Origin: Planococcus sp. 107-1
GTDB taxonomy: Bacteria > Bacillota > Bacilli > Bacillales_A > Planococcaceae
Length of the DNA stretch: 64,000 nt
Assembly: GCF_021513255.1 (NCBI RefSeq)
Contig: NZ_CP090977.1
Location: 3,224,001-3,288,000, forward strand
Direction: 5' to 3'
Of this stretch, positions 42,995-51,565 are shown one piece after another (within the stretch, counting starts at the first letter, position 1; every line of letters begins with the position of its first letter). The notes beneath the pieces were generated by a model. The model was not told where the DNA came from. It did not search any database and saw nothing but the letters and a program-made list of their open reading frames with translations. A program made the position numbers and the translations under genes.

Positions 42995-44275
42995 TTACAT
43001 CAATAAATCAGGGATGAATGTCACAATTTCCGGTACGAATACCAAGATCAGAACCAATACGACTACGCCTCCGATAAATGGCAGGGCTTCTTTGATGTAT
43101 TCTTCAATCGGCACTTTCATAATGGAAGTTGTCGTATACATCGTTACCCCGACCGGCGGCGTCATGCCTCCAAATGTAACGATTGTCATCATCAAAATAC
43201 CGAAATGTACAGGGTCTACACCCACTTGTGTGACAATCGGCAGGAAAATCGGTGTCAACAGCAAAACCAGCACCGTGGACTCGATGAACATCCCTGCGAT
43301 GACCAGGAACAGCAAGATCAACAGCAGCATCAATGTGCCATTGCTTGTAATGCCGATCAGGAAGTCCGCTGCGTTCTGCGGAAGACGGTCGTATGTAATC
43401 AAGAATCCTAAAATGGATGATGTTGAAATGATCAAGAGAATGGATGCATTATCGGTAACCGATTGCTCGATGGATTCGATAAAGTTCTTCCAGTTCAATT
43501 CTTTGTAAACGAAGAAGCCGATTACAAGTGCATAGACTACGGCAAAAGCGCCTGCTTCTGAAGCAGTGAAAATACCGAAACGAATTCCCACGACTAAAAT
43601 GACCGGGAATAATAACGCCCAAATACTGTCTTTGAAAGAAACAGCCACTTCCTTGAATGTGGCTCGTTTGATATTTTCATCTTGATCATATCCGCGTTTT
43701 TTAGCGACGAGGTATGAAACCAGCATCAATACGATCATCATGAGAATACCGGGAATGATTCCCGCTAAAAAGAGCTTGCCGATAGACACTTGGCCAACGT
43801 ATCCGTAGAGGATCAAACCGATACTCGGCGGGATTGTTGCGGTGATCAATGAGCTGATTGCAATAACTGCAGCCGAATAGCCGCCTGAATAGCCTCTGGC
43901 AATCATTTGATGCCCTAAGATCCGGCTTTGCATCGCTGCATCCGCATTGGCAGATCCGGAAACACCGCCCATGATCGTACTCAGTACGATGGAAACGTGC
44001 GCCAAGCTTCCGACTAAATGTCCAGTTAACGCATTGGAAAAACGGATCAGCCGTTTTGTGATTCCAGAAGAGTTCATCAAGTTTCCGGCTAAAATGAAGA
44101 AAGGCACAGCCAGCAACGGAAATGACTGCGTCCCCGCTACCATTCGCTGTGTTGTAATTTCAACCGGCAAATTCGGTTCCAAGATAAAGAATGACAAACT
44201 TGCAATACCGATGGCAAAAGCCACAGGCATATTCAAAAAGAGCAAAACGAAAAATATAACAGCGACAAGTAACAT
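42995..44275 (-). CDS. dctM: TRAP transporter large permease subunit (DctM)
   Basis: The ATG at 44275 (MLLVAVIFFVLLFLNMPVAF) has AAGAGGTGG upstream; the GTG three codons earlier overlaps it. The 426-residue protein has about 12 membrane segments and the DctM blocks PFFILAGNLMNSSGITKRL, GGVSGSANADAAM, ATIPPSIGLILYGY, TPIFLPIVTQVGVDPVHFGI and FGGMTPPVGV. Together with DctP and DctQ it makes a tripartite, ion-driven importer, likely for hexuronates given the operon. The gap to dctQ (about 150 bases) contains two strong hairpins. Confidence 0.93.
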   Translation of the reverse strand: MLLVAVIFFVLLFLNMPVAFAIGIASLSFFILEPNLPVEITTQRMVAGTQSFPLLAVPFFILAGNLMNSSGITKRLIRFSNALTGHLVGSLAHVSIVLSTIMGGVSGSANADAAMQSRILGHQMIARGYSGGYSAAVIAISSLITATIPPSIGLILYGYVGQVSIGKLFLAGIIPGILMMIVLMLVSYLVAKKRGYDQDENIKRATFKEVAVSFKDSIWALLFPVILVVGIRFGIFTASEAGAFAVVYALVIGFFVYKELNWKNFIESIEQSVTDNASILLIISTSSILGFLITYDRLPQNAADFLIGITSNGTLMLLLILLFLVIAGMFIESTVLVLLLTPIFLPIVTQVGVDPVHFGILMMTIVTFGGMTPPVGVTMYTTTSIMKVPIEEYIKEALPFIGGVVVLVLILVFVPEIVTFIPDLLM

Positions 44276-44338
44276 GGTTTCCACCTCTTATTCTGAATGA
44301 CTGTAAAAATTGAACGAAAGAAATCGCTCTGTGCTTCA

Positions 44339-44381
44339 GGCTTTTCCCGAAGAAAAGCCATCGGCCGAATTGAATTCGGCC
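44339..44381 (-). other. Two hairpins between dctQ and dctM
   Basis: GGCCGAATT-G-AATTCGGCC at 44363-44381 and GGCTTTTC/GAAAAGCC at 44339-44359 are adjacent strong stems. Neither is followed by a T run on the minus strand, so they look more like mRNA processing or stability elements than terminators. They would allow more DctP/DctQ than DctM to be made. Confidence 0.6.
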
Positions 44382-44428
44382 AATAACTTCAAAGCAGTTT
44401 AGCGGACTATCCGTAACGTTTATTCAAT

Positions 44429-44914
44429 TTATACAGATGTTGTTTTTAAAACGTTGATTTTCTGTGCCACTTTAAAAATCAGGGTGATCAACATTAAGAT
44501 GCTTCCAATCGGCACAGCCATTGTGATAAACGAATAACTTAGTGGAAGGTTACTGATTAAGCGCACTGAGTTTTCGATGCTTAACTGGATTCCAAAATTG
44601 ATCAGGAAAACCAGGAAGGCCATGATCAATACGTTAATAATGATTTCTAGCACGGCCTTTGTTTTCGGCTTCAGCTTTTTAACGAAAAAATCCACTCCAA
44701 TGTGGCGGTCTTCCCGGAGACAGCGATTGGCACCTAAAAAAATGACCCAAACAAATAAGAATTGAGCAAACTCCACAGACCAAGAGAGGGGGAATCCCAC
44801 CCATCTCATGACTGAGGCGATAAAGACAAACGCTACAACACCGATCATCAATAAATTAGTAATAAAATTCTCGAATTTTGCATAGCCGCCAGCTACTTTT
44901 TTTATCATTTTCAT
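44429..44914 (-). CDS. dctQ: TRAP transporter small permease subunit (DctQ)
   Basis: The 161-residue protein has four hydrophobic segments typical of DctQ. The region LFVWVIFLGANRCLREDRHI between segments 2 and 3 is diagnostic. It starts at ATG 44914 just after the dctP stop codon; the spacing suggests coupling. It forms the membrane complex with DctM. No frame problems. Confidence 0.9.
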   Translation of the reverse strand: MKMIKKVAGGYAKFENFITNLLMIGVVAFVFIASVMRWVGFPLSWSVEFAQFLFVWVIFLGANRCLREDRHIGVDFFVKKLKPKTKAVLEIIINVLIMAFLVFLINFGIQLSIENSVRLISNLPLSYSFITMAVPIGSILMLITLIFKVAQKINVLKTTSV

Positions 44915-44921
44915 CACTCAC

Positions 44922-45923
44922 TTATTTTCCTAGGATTTTATTGATCTCTTCACGAAGTTCTGTGTAACCGTCGAATTTTTCATAAACTGTATTGGTCGCT
45001 TCCTTAAATGGTTCGATATCCACTTCGTTGACTTCTACGCCTGCATCGATCATCTTCTGTTCGAATTCATCAAGCATGCCGATCGTATTTTCTGAAGCTT
45101 CTTCTCCCGCTTTGAACGATTCTTCAATGACGATGTCCTGATATTCTTCCGGCAGGCCATTCATCCAGTCAGCCCCAGCTACAATGCCCGTCAGCAATTG
45201 GAAGTGGCTCGTTTTCGTGATGTATTTAACGACTTCCTGAAGATTCGCTCCGTAAGTGGCCGGATGCTGCGCTTCCGCTCCATCAATAACTCCTTGTTGG
45301 ATCCCCGGATAAACTTCTGAGAAGGCCATGCCTGAAGGGCTTGCTCCCATTGCAGAAATGGTTTCTGTCCAGATTTCAGCTCCCGGTGTACGCAATTTCA
45401 AGCCTTTAAGATCGGCCGGCTTTTCAATTTTCTTATTCGTCAACAGGTGGCGGTCGCCTTGGTACCAGTTGAACGAAAGCACTTTCAGGTTATGGTTTTG
45501 TGCAAGTTCTTCTTCCCAGCCTTTGAATAGATCCGATTGGACAATTTTGCTCGCTTCATCGTAGCTGTCCGCTACGTAAGGAGCAGCCAAAATACCCATT
45601 TCAGGTTCCATTTCAGCAAGACGCCCAGCATCTACGATAACTGCCACGTTCGTGCCCACTTTTGCTTGTTCCAGGATATCTTTGTCATCCCCAAGCGAAC
45701 CGTTGCCGAAAATTTCGATATTCACTTTATCGTCCGTTTTTTCAGCTACGCTGTCTTTCCACTCCACCAATCCTTCATAAATCGGATCTGTTTCAGCTAA
45801 AGCGGTTCCGACTTTCAGTGTATAGACTTTGTCGTCCCCTTCGGCAGCGCTTTCACCGCCGCAAGCCCCTAGTAATAAAGCTGAAGAAATCATTAATGCT
45901 GACATAATACTGCGTTTTTTCAT
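44922..45923 (-). CDS. dctP: TRAP transporter substrate-binding lipoprotein (DctP)
   Basis: The ATG at 45923 (MKKRSIMSALMISSALLL) follows AAGGGGGATT. A lipobox LGAC marks it as a lipoprotein. The mature part has DctP-family landmarks: YTLKVGTALAETDPIYEGL, IFGNGSLGDDKDILEQ, LKGLKLRTPGAEIW with the conserved substrate-binding Arg, and EVYPGIQQGVIDGAEAQHPA. Operon context with uxaC and uxuA points to a hexuronate (glucuronate/galacturonate) as cargo. A CcpA-like cre site lies in the upstream region. Confidence 0.92.
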   Translation of the reverse strand: MKKRSIMSALMISSALLLGACGGESAAEGDDKVYTLKVGTALAETDPIYEGLVEWKDSVAEKTDDKVNIEIFGNGSLGDDKDILEQAKVGTNVAVIVDAGRLAEMEPEMGILAAPYVADSYDEASKIVQSDLFKGWEEELAQNHNLKVLSFNWYQGDRHLLTNKKIEKPADLKGLKLRTPGAEIWTETISAMGASPSGMAFSEVYPGIQQGVIDGAEAQHPATYGANLQEVVKYITKTSHFQLLTGIVAGADWMNGLPEEYQDIVIEESFKAGEEASENTIGMLDEFEQKMIDAGVEVNEVDIEPFKEATNTVYEKFDGYTELREEINKILGK

Positions 45924-45975
45924 CCGTAAATCCCCCTTGGTTTTATTGGATAGCAAAATTTTTAAATCCGTTCAT

Positions 45976-45989
45976 TTAAAGCGCTTACA
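45976..45989. promoter_or_regulatory. Probable CcpA cre site upstream of dctP
   Basis: Read on the minus strand, TGTAAGCGCTTTAA matches the TGWAANCGNTNWCA consensus with one mismatch. It lies about 55 bases upstream of dctP, fitting carbon catabolite repression of a sugar-acid operon. Confidence 0.6.
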
Positions 45990-46004
45990 TTTGGTCCCAA
46001 AAGC

Positions 46005-46693
46005 TTATTGCTTAAAATATTGCTGGTATTCGCTTTTCAGTTTTTCCTGCTCAAAAAGAAGCTTTTTCAAATGTTCCTCCATGGCTTTTTCTCCCAGGTC
46101 GGCATTTTTCTCTTTAATGGCAGTAAAGATCTTTTCGTGCTGCGATAGGATCAATTCCCAATTATAGTTGGCTGCCAAGCTCAGCATCCGAATCCGGTTC
46201 AAGTGGGCATTCATCTGTTGGATCAAGGCCCAAATCCGCTCTTTTCCGCTTCCTTCAGCAATGATTTTATGAAATTCTTCATCCAGTTCAAAAAGCCGGG
46301 TAAAGTTTTTTTCAGCCACGCATTTCTTTTGCAATTGCAGATTGGCTTCCAAGTCCTTCAACTTTTCTTCCGGGAAATCTTCACAGGCCACTCGCACAGT
46401 AGCTCTTTCCAAATGTTCTCTGATAAAGCGTGCTTCTTCGACATGGTATAAATCGATTAAAGCGATTTTCGTGCCGCGCTGCGGAAAACTTCCAATAATT
46501 CTTCCTGCGCTAATTTAACAAATGCTTCCCGAACCGGCGTCCTGCTTACTTGCAGCAAATCCGAAATTTCTTTTTCAGAAATTTGTTGGCCAGGTTCGAT
46601 AGCCAATGAAATGATATTTTCTCTCAATATTTCATAAACGTAGTCTTTAGTAGAAAAACTTTTGATTTTCTTAGTTGAATCGATGTTCAGCAC
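46005..46693 (-). CDS. GntR-family (FadR subfamily) regulator of the hexuronate operon, with a single-base frame break
   Basis: The N-terminal winged helix is clear: DYVYEILRENIISLAIEPGQ, then ISEKEISDLLQVSRTPVREA. After EELLEVF the frame breaks near 46486-46489, where TTCCGC should be TTCCCGC; with one base restored the text continues PQRGTKIALIDLYHVEEARF and joins the second open frame (ERATVRVACEDFPEEKLKDL…). That part is an FCD-type all-helical ligand domain with HKIIAEGSG and QHEKIFTAIKEKN. The total is 229 residues, normal for this family. It lies directly upstream of dctP on the same strand. A uronate or its product is the likely effector. Palindromes lie upstream. Confidence 0.87.
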
Positions 46694-46734
46694 TTAATCC
46701 CTCCTTTGCTTGGATTTCATGTTACCACATTAGC

Positions 46735-46752
46735 ATACTTGTATGGTAGTAT
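46735..46752. promoter_or_regulatory. Candidate GntR operator
   Basis: ATACTTGTATGGTAGTAT has ATACT/AGTAT arms, and overlaps a second palindrome CATACTTGTATG at 46734-46745. It lies 40 bases upstream of the regulator start. Confidence 0.4.
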
Positions 46753-46818
46753 TTTTTCAAATTATTTTTCAATTCAGTTTCAATGACTTTTCCGATAATT
46801 TCACTCGGATTAACTAAA

Positions 46819-46848
46819 AACAGACCCCTTAAATGTAAGGGATCTGTT
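46819..46848 (-). terminator. Terminator of the ribonucleotide reductase operon
   Basis: AACAGACCCCTTA pairs with TAAGGGATCTGTT (one G-U), T-rich on the minus side, just past the flavodoxin gene. Confidence 0.88.
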
Positions 46849-46862
46849 CTCATACTACATTC

Positions 46863-47339
46863 TCATGTATTTTCTGTTTTTAATTCTATATGCTTTTTCA
46901 ATGCGCTTTCAATGAATTTTTCACAGCGGATTTTATCTATTTCTTGCGGCTGCAACTCGATTTTCAAGGTAGCCGCTAAAGCGGTCTGGACAAATAGCAT
47001 ATCCCGAAACCGGTTTACAGCTCCGCAGAATTCTGCGAAAAAACTGTCGCCGGTGCCAAAAACTGCCGTTACGAGATGCTTCCGCTCCAAGGTTTCAAAG
47101 GCATGGAACAAGCTGTACAGCTCTTTTGGAATCTCGCCGTTTCCCCAAGTATAGGTGCCTACTAAGACAATATCGCAACGTAAGAGTTCAGTTAAAGGGA
47201 AATCGTTGATGGCCCAAAGCTCCGTTTCTAAACCATTCGCCTGGCAGATTTCCGCGAGCATTTCTGCGCTTGCTTTTGTATTGCCGGTAATGGACGCATA
47301 GACAATGGCGATTTTCGGCTTATAATTCGTCGAATCCAT
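46863..47339 (-). CDS. Flavodoxin encoded in the ribonucleotide reductase operon
   Basis: The ATG at 47339 (MDSTNYKPKIAIVYASITGN) lies within the last codons of the beta-subunit gene, so the two overlap by 20 bases; the longer frame upstream is spurious. The FMN phosphate loop reads YASITGNTKASAE, with GTYTWGNGEIPKELYSLF and FGTGDSFFAEFCGAV supplying the isoalloxazine loops. At 158 residues it is a normal short-chain flavodoxin. Class Ib reductases need the flavodoxin-like NrdI to build their dimanganese cofactor; no nrdI is seen, so this protein may fill that role or act as a general electron donor. That is inference from position. Confidence 0.88.
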   Translation of the reverse strand: MDSTNYKPKIAIVYASITGNTKASAEMLAEICQANGLETELWAINDFPLTELLRCDIVLVGTYTWGNGEIPKELYSLFHAFETLERKHLVTAVFGTGDSFFAEFCGAVNRFRDMLFVQTALAATLKIELQPQEIDKIRCEKFIESALKKHIELKTENT

Positions 47340-48366
47340 TGGACTGCGACACTTTCGAGTAAGTCCGGGATTTTTGTTCAAAAAAGTCGGATTTCGTGTC
47401 ATTCATCATGTCATCACCGAATACTTGTATCCACGGCATCGGATTGCTGCGTTCTTCGTAAAGATTATCGAGCCCAAGCTGCCGCAGGCGCTTGTTCGCC
47501 AAATATTCCACGTAGCCTTCGAACTCCTGAAGGTCGAGCCCTTCAATGCCTTCTAGAATATAGTGAGCCCATTCCTTTTCCAGCTGAACTGCTTTGTCAA
47601 TTGCTTCATAGACATAAGCAATATTTTCATCTGTGTTCAATTCCGGGTTTTCCGTCAATAGGATCCGGATGAATTGGGCGATGAAATAAGCATGCTGCAT
47701 TTCATCGCGTTGGATATAACTGATCATCGTACTGGTTTTCAGCATTTTCTGCTGGCGCGCCAAATGATAGAAGAAAGCAAAGCCGGCGTAGAAATAAATC
47801 CCTTCCAAGTTGATGGAGTTGACGCTTAGCTTGAAGAGGTTCTGGGCAGTCGGATTTTGCCGGAATTCCTCGTATGCATCCAAGATCAGCTCATTGCGCT
47901 TGCGGACGATCGGATCGCTTTTGGCTTGATTGAAGCGTTCATTTTGTTCGCTCACTGCCACCAATGAGCTGAGGATATAAGAATAGGATTCGGTATGGAC
48001 CGCTTCCTGCTGAGCAATGACGGCGAATATTGCTTTGAAGCTCGAGTCGGTCACGTAGTCCATCACCTGGCTCATCGTCGGCGTCTGCAGGCTGTCGAGT
48101 GATGCTAATTGGGTATTCAACCGCAAGAATACATCCTGTTCGGTTGCAGTTAAGCTGTCCCATTGTTTGATGTCATCCTGCATATTGATTTCCTGGGCTT
48201 TCCAGAAATTCGATAGCAGCGTCTGGTAAAGATCATACATTTGCGGGTAGGCAATGTCGTTCCAATTCAATAAACCGGAAGATTGGCCATTCAGGATACC
48301 TGTCGATTTATTCGGATGTTCCGGATTAAGCAGCTTAATTTTGGATAAAGGTGCATGTATGGACAT
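47320..48366 (-). CDS. Class I ribonucleotide reductase beta subunit
   Basis: The 348-residue helical protein has the radical-generating metal site: SNFWKAQEINMQDDIKQW, the EAVHTESYSYIL region with Glu-x-x-His and the radical Tyr, SINLEGIYFYAGFAFF, and RDEMQHAYFIAQF with the second Glu-x-x-His pair. The C-terminus ends in an acidic/hydrophobic tail as needed to dock to the alpha subunit. It follows the alpha gene by 12 bases. Subclass (Ia or Ib) cannot be settled by eye; the flavodoxin partner favours Ib-like chemistry. With the alpha subunit it reduces ribonucleotides to deoxyribonucleotides. Confidence 0.9.
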   Translation of the reverse strand: MSIHAPLSKIKLLNPEHPNKSTGILNGQSSGLLNWNDIAYPQMYDLYQTLLSNFWKAQEINMQDDIKQWDSLTATEQDVFLRLNTQLASLDSLQTPTMSQVMDYVTDSSFKAIFAVIAQQEAVHTESYSYILSSLVAVSEQNERFNQAKSDPIVRKRNELILDAYEEFRQNPTAQNLFKLSVNSINLEGIYFYAGFAFFYHLARQQKMLKTSTMISYIQRDEMQHAYFIAQFIRILLTENPELNTDENIAYVYEAIDKAVQLEKEWAHYILEGIEGLDLQEFEGYVEYLANKRLRQLGLDNLYEERSNPMPWIQVFGDDMMNDTKSDFFEQKSRTYSKVSQSNGFDEL

Positions 48367-48378
48367 ATTCGTTCCTCC

Positions 48379-50662
48379 TTAGCTTTGGCAAGCTTCGCAT
48401 TCTTCAATTTCCGCCTGCGATGTGCTGCGTACATAATAAGTCGTTTTTAACCCCTGTGCCCAAGCTTCGACATGCATTTCCAACAAATCTTTTGCTTTGA
48501 TCGTATGCGGAACATATAAATTGAAACTGATGCCTTGGTCGATATGGCGCTGGCGTGCCGCGTTTTGGCGGATGCTCCATTTTTTGGTCCAGGACATGGC
48601 GGGCTCGGCGGTAGTAATCGTACGTATTGTGGTTCAAGTCAGGTGCTGTCACTTTGAATTTGAAGTTTTTCTTTTCCTCTGCATACTCGACTGCGTACAA
48701 TGGATCGATGCCGTCCGTTGAACCGCCGATTTTTGCTGTTGACGAGTTCGGCGCGACTGCCATCATCCAGCCGTTGCGGACGCCGTTCTCAGTGATTTCT
48801 TTTTGCAAATCGGTCCAGCGGCCGCTTGTGTATTGTTTGCGTTCAAAATACTCGCCTGTCTGCCATTCCGAGCCGCTGAACTCGCGGTAAGCGCCTTTTT
48901 CCTTGGCAAGTTCCATAGAAGAGCGGATCGTATGGTAGGCAATTTCTTCATATAACTTATCAGCGAACGCCACGGCTTCTTCTGATTCCCAGTGGATGCC
49001 TTCAAGTGCGAGCAAATGGTGCCATCCGAAAGTTCCACTTCCCACCGCTCTGTATTTTTTATTCGTTGCATCCGCCTGGCCGACGGAAATGGTGTTCAAG
49101 TCGATGACATTATCGAGCATGCGCATCTGGATTGGAATGAGACGCTCCAGCACTTCCGCTTTCACCGCACGCGGCAAGTTGATCGACGACAAGTTGCAGA
49201 CAACGAAGTCGCCTGGTTTCCGGATCATGACCAGGTTGCCGTCTTCGTCGGTATATTCTTTTGTAATCGTTGTCGCTGACATATTTTGTGCAATTTCTGT
49301 ACACAAATTACTGCAGTAGATCGACGTACGCCCTTTTCCGCGCATATGCTTGTTCGGATTTTGCCGGTTCACTTCGTCGCGATAGAACATATAAGGTGTC
49401 CCCGTTTCAAGCTGCGATACCATGATGCGCGCCATGATATCCATCGCCCGGTAAGTTTTTCGCGGCAAGAGCGGATTCGCTGCCGCTTCCTCGTATTTTT
49501 CAGTAAAATGCTTTACATCGTTTTCATCATAGAAATCTTCAAGTCCAAGTGCCGTCCCGTTTTCATCTTTCCATCCCATGACGCCTTTGACTTGATGCGG
49601 ACAGAAGGTATGCCACTCGCCGATGCTCCGGCCATTCTCATCTTTTTCATTCAGCTTTTCCATAAATAGATCCGGTATCGAAACTCCCGTGAAAATGTCA
49701 TGCGCTTTTCGGCGTTCATCGCCATTGTTCGTTTTCAAGTCCAGGAAGCCGTTCATAATATCTTTATGGAAGACGTCCAAGTAAATAGCGACCGCACCCT
49801 GGCGCTGTCCAAGCTGATCCACACTGACTGCTGTATCATTGACCAAGCGGATCCACGGAATCACACCGGACGAGTTGCCTTTGAATTTTTTAATGTCCGA
49901 TCCGAGCGCACGGACTTTGCCGTAGTAAATGCCGATGCCGCCTCCGTCTTTGCTCAGGCGGGCAATGTCCCAGTTATTTAAGTAAATGCCGTCGAGCGAA
50001 TCGTCCACCGTGTCGATAAAGCAGGAAGACAGCTGCCCGAAGCTCTTGCCAGCATTGGACAAGGTCGGTGTTGCCACTGTCATATAAAGGTTGCTCATCG
50101 CCCAATAAGCTTCTTTTACCAGATCTAGCCGTTTTTCTCGTGGTTCATTTTGCATCAAAGTCATCGCGATGACCAGGAAGCGCTCCTGCGGCAATTCGTG
50201 GATATTTCCTTCATAATCCTTCGCCACATAACGGTCTGCCAATAAAAACAGGCCGATATAATTGAACAGCAAGTCCCGCTCAGCATCGATTTCCTTGCCC
50301 AGCTCCTTGATTTCTTCCTCGGAATAGCTTTCCAGCAAGTCGCTCGAATAGATGCCGACTTCACTTAAATTCTTCACCAACTTATAGAAATCGCCGTATT
50401 TATCTTGCGGCGGATAGTTCCGGTTCTTTGCAGCTTTTTCATACAATTCTTCTAAATACAGTTCAGCCGCTACAAATGTCCAATCCGGTTCTGCCATGGA
50501 AATCCGGTTGAGTGCATATATAAGTGATTGTTCGGCCTTCGCTTCATGTCCAAGTGTTTCCAGTTTCGCGAGAAGAGGTGCAACATCCAAGTTATAAATT
50601 TTTTCCGCCCGGTGGATGGCTTTTTCAACTGTGCCTTTTTCCGAATAAACGATGGGATTCAT
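48379..50662 (-). CDS. Class I ribonucleotide reductase alpha subunit, with a single-base frame break near the C-terminus
   Basis: The ATG at 50662 (MNPIVYSEKGTVEKAIHRAE) has CAAAGGAG upstream, and lies 1 base after the thioesterase stop. Active-site features are visible: GQLSSCFIDTVDD, YCSNLCTEI, VVCNLSSINLPRAV and the APNSSTAKIGGSTDGIDPLY loop. An A-run near 48577-48582 has one extra base; removing it changes QKMEHPP to QKWSIRQNAARQRHIDQGIS and gives a normal C-terminal domain ending EECEACQS, the CxxC tail used for re-reduction. Full length is 760 residues. There is no recognisable N-terminal ATP-cone. The operon is thioesterase - alpha - beta - flavodoxin, behind a cobalamin riboswitch. 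Confidence 0.92.
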
Positions 50663-50663
50663 C

Positions 50664-51149
50664 TCAAACCAGCTCCTTTGCAAATTCATTGATTTTCATG
50701 CGCTGCTGCTTTCGATCTTGTGCGCTTTTGAATAATTGTTTTTCTTTTTCGCTTTCTGGCACCACTGCTGGCACCGGCGTCGGTTTGCCTTTATCATCCA
50801 CAGCCACCATCGTCAGGATCGCAGTTGTCGTCAAGGTTTTTTCAGTTGTTTCAATGTTTTGGCATTCCGCTTTTATGTAGACTTCCATCGAGGTCCGGCC
50901 GGTGGAAATCACCACGCCTTCCAAAAGCAGGACATTCCCGACTGTAGCGGAAGATAAAAAGTTGACCGTATCGATTGAAGCGGTCACTACTGCTTTTCCG
51001 CTATGTTTCATGGCGGTAATTGCCGCAATTTCATCAATATAGGCAAGTACCGTTCCACCGAATATCGTCCCCATATGGTTCGTGTCGGGCGGCAGCACGA
51101 GCCTTGTTTGCACCGTCCGTGAAATGCTTCCCGAAATTTGTTTTTCCAT
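50664..51149 (-). CDS. Hotdog-fold acyl-CoA thioesterase
   Basis: The 161-residue protein has acyl-CoA hydrolase landmarks: LVLPPDTNHMGTIFGGTVLA with the catalytic Asn/His/Gly region, YIDEIAAITAMKHSG and VNFLSSATVGNVLLLEGVV. It would hydrolyse medium- or long-chain acyl-CoA. Its stop codon is next to the start of the ribonucleotide reductase alpha gene, so it is the first gene of that operon, and the cobalamin riboswitch controls it as well. A functional link with nucleotide reduction is not obvious; it may simply be read through. The C-terminal 30 residues are Lys/Gln-rich. Confidence 0.9.
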   Translation of the reverse strand: MEKQISGSISRTVQTRLVLPPDTNHMGTIFGGTVLAYIDEIAAITAMKHSGKAVVTASIDTVNFLSSATVGNVLLLEGVVISTGRTSMEVYIKAECQNIETTEKTLTTTAILTMVAVDDKGKPTPVPAVVPESEKEKQLFKSAQDRKQQRMKINEFAKELV

Positions 51150-51183
51150 TGCAGTTCAATCCTCCATTACTTGTTTTAAAGAC

Positions 51184-51215
51184 AAAAAACCCCGCCTTCT
51201 CTGAGAGAAGACGGG
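51184..51215 (-). terminator. Riboswitch-associated terminator
   Basis: CCCGCCTTCTC and GAGAAGACGGG form an 11-bp stem (one G-U) with loop TGA, followed by six T residues on the minus strand. It lies between the cobalamin riboswitch and the first gene of the operon, so it is the likely expression platform. Confidence 0.88.
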
Positions 51216-51317
51216 TATATAAACGCAAATAATCCAACGGAAAACAGCAGAAATCCACTGTTCCTTGCAGAGTACCTTCGTTATACCTCCCAGCTCCCGG
51301 AGAAGATCATAAACTTA

Positions 51318-51480
51318 TAACGAGGCAGGTCTCCTGGCTTGTGCTTCCTCCTACACTACGGCCTTCCCATCCATTGGACAGTGGTTTTCCATAGTTCGTC
51401 AGCACTTACAGTTGCGGGTACAGCTCCGGTTTTCACGGATTCCCTATTAAGCCTTTTCAGGCACCATCATTATCGGCGAC
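51318..51480 (-). promoter_or_regulatory. Cobalamin (B12) riboswitch
   Basis: Read on the minus strand, the conserved blocks occur in order: GGTGCCTGAAAAGGCTTAAT, AGGGAATCCGTG, CCGGAGCTGTACCCGCAACT, GTAAGTGCTGACGAA, CCACTG, ATGGGAAGG and the B12 box AGCCAGGAGACCTGCC. This is a standard cobalamin riboswitch. It faces the thioesterase-nrd operon and is followed by an intrinsic terminator, so cobalamin should switch the operon off. Confidence 0.95.
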
Positions 51481-51565
51481 ACTATATATAGTGTTCAAAA
51501 ATAAATATAAACACTAATTATTGTATTTATTTACTATAATCCAGCTTTGTGGATTTTACAAGCGA

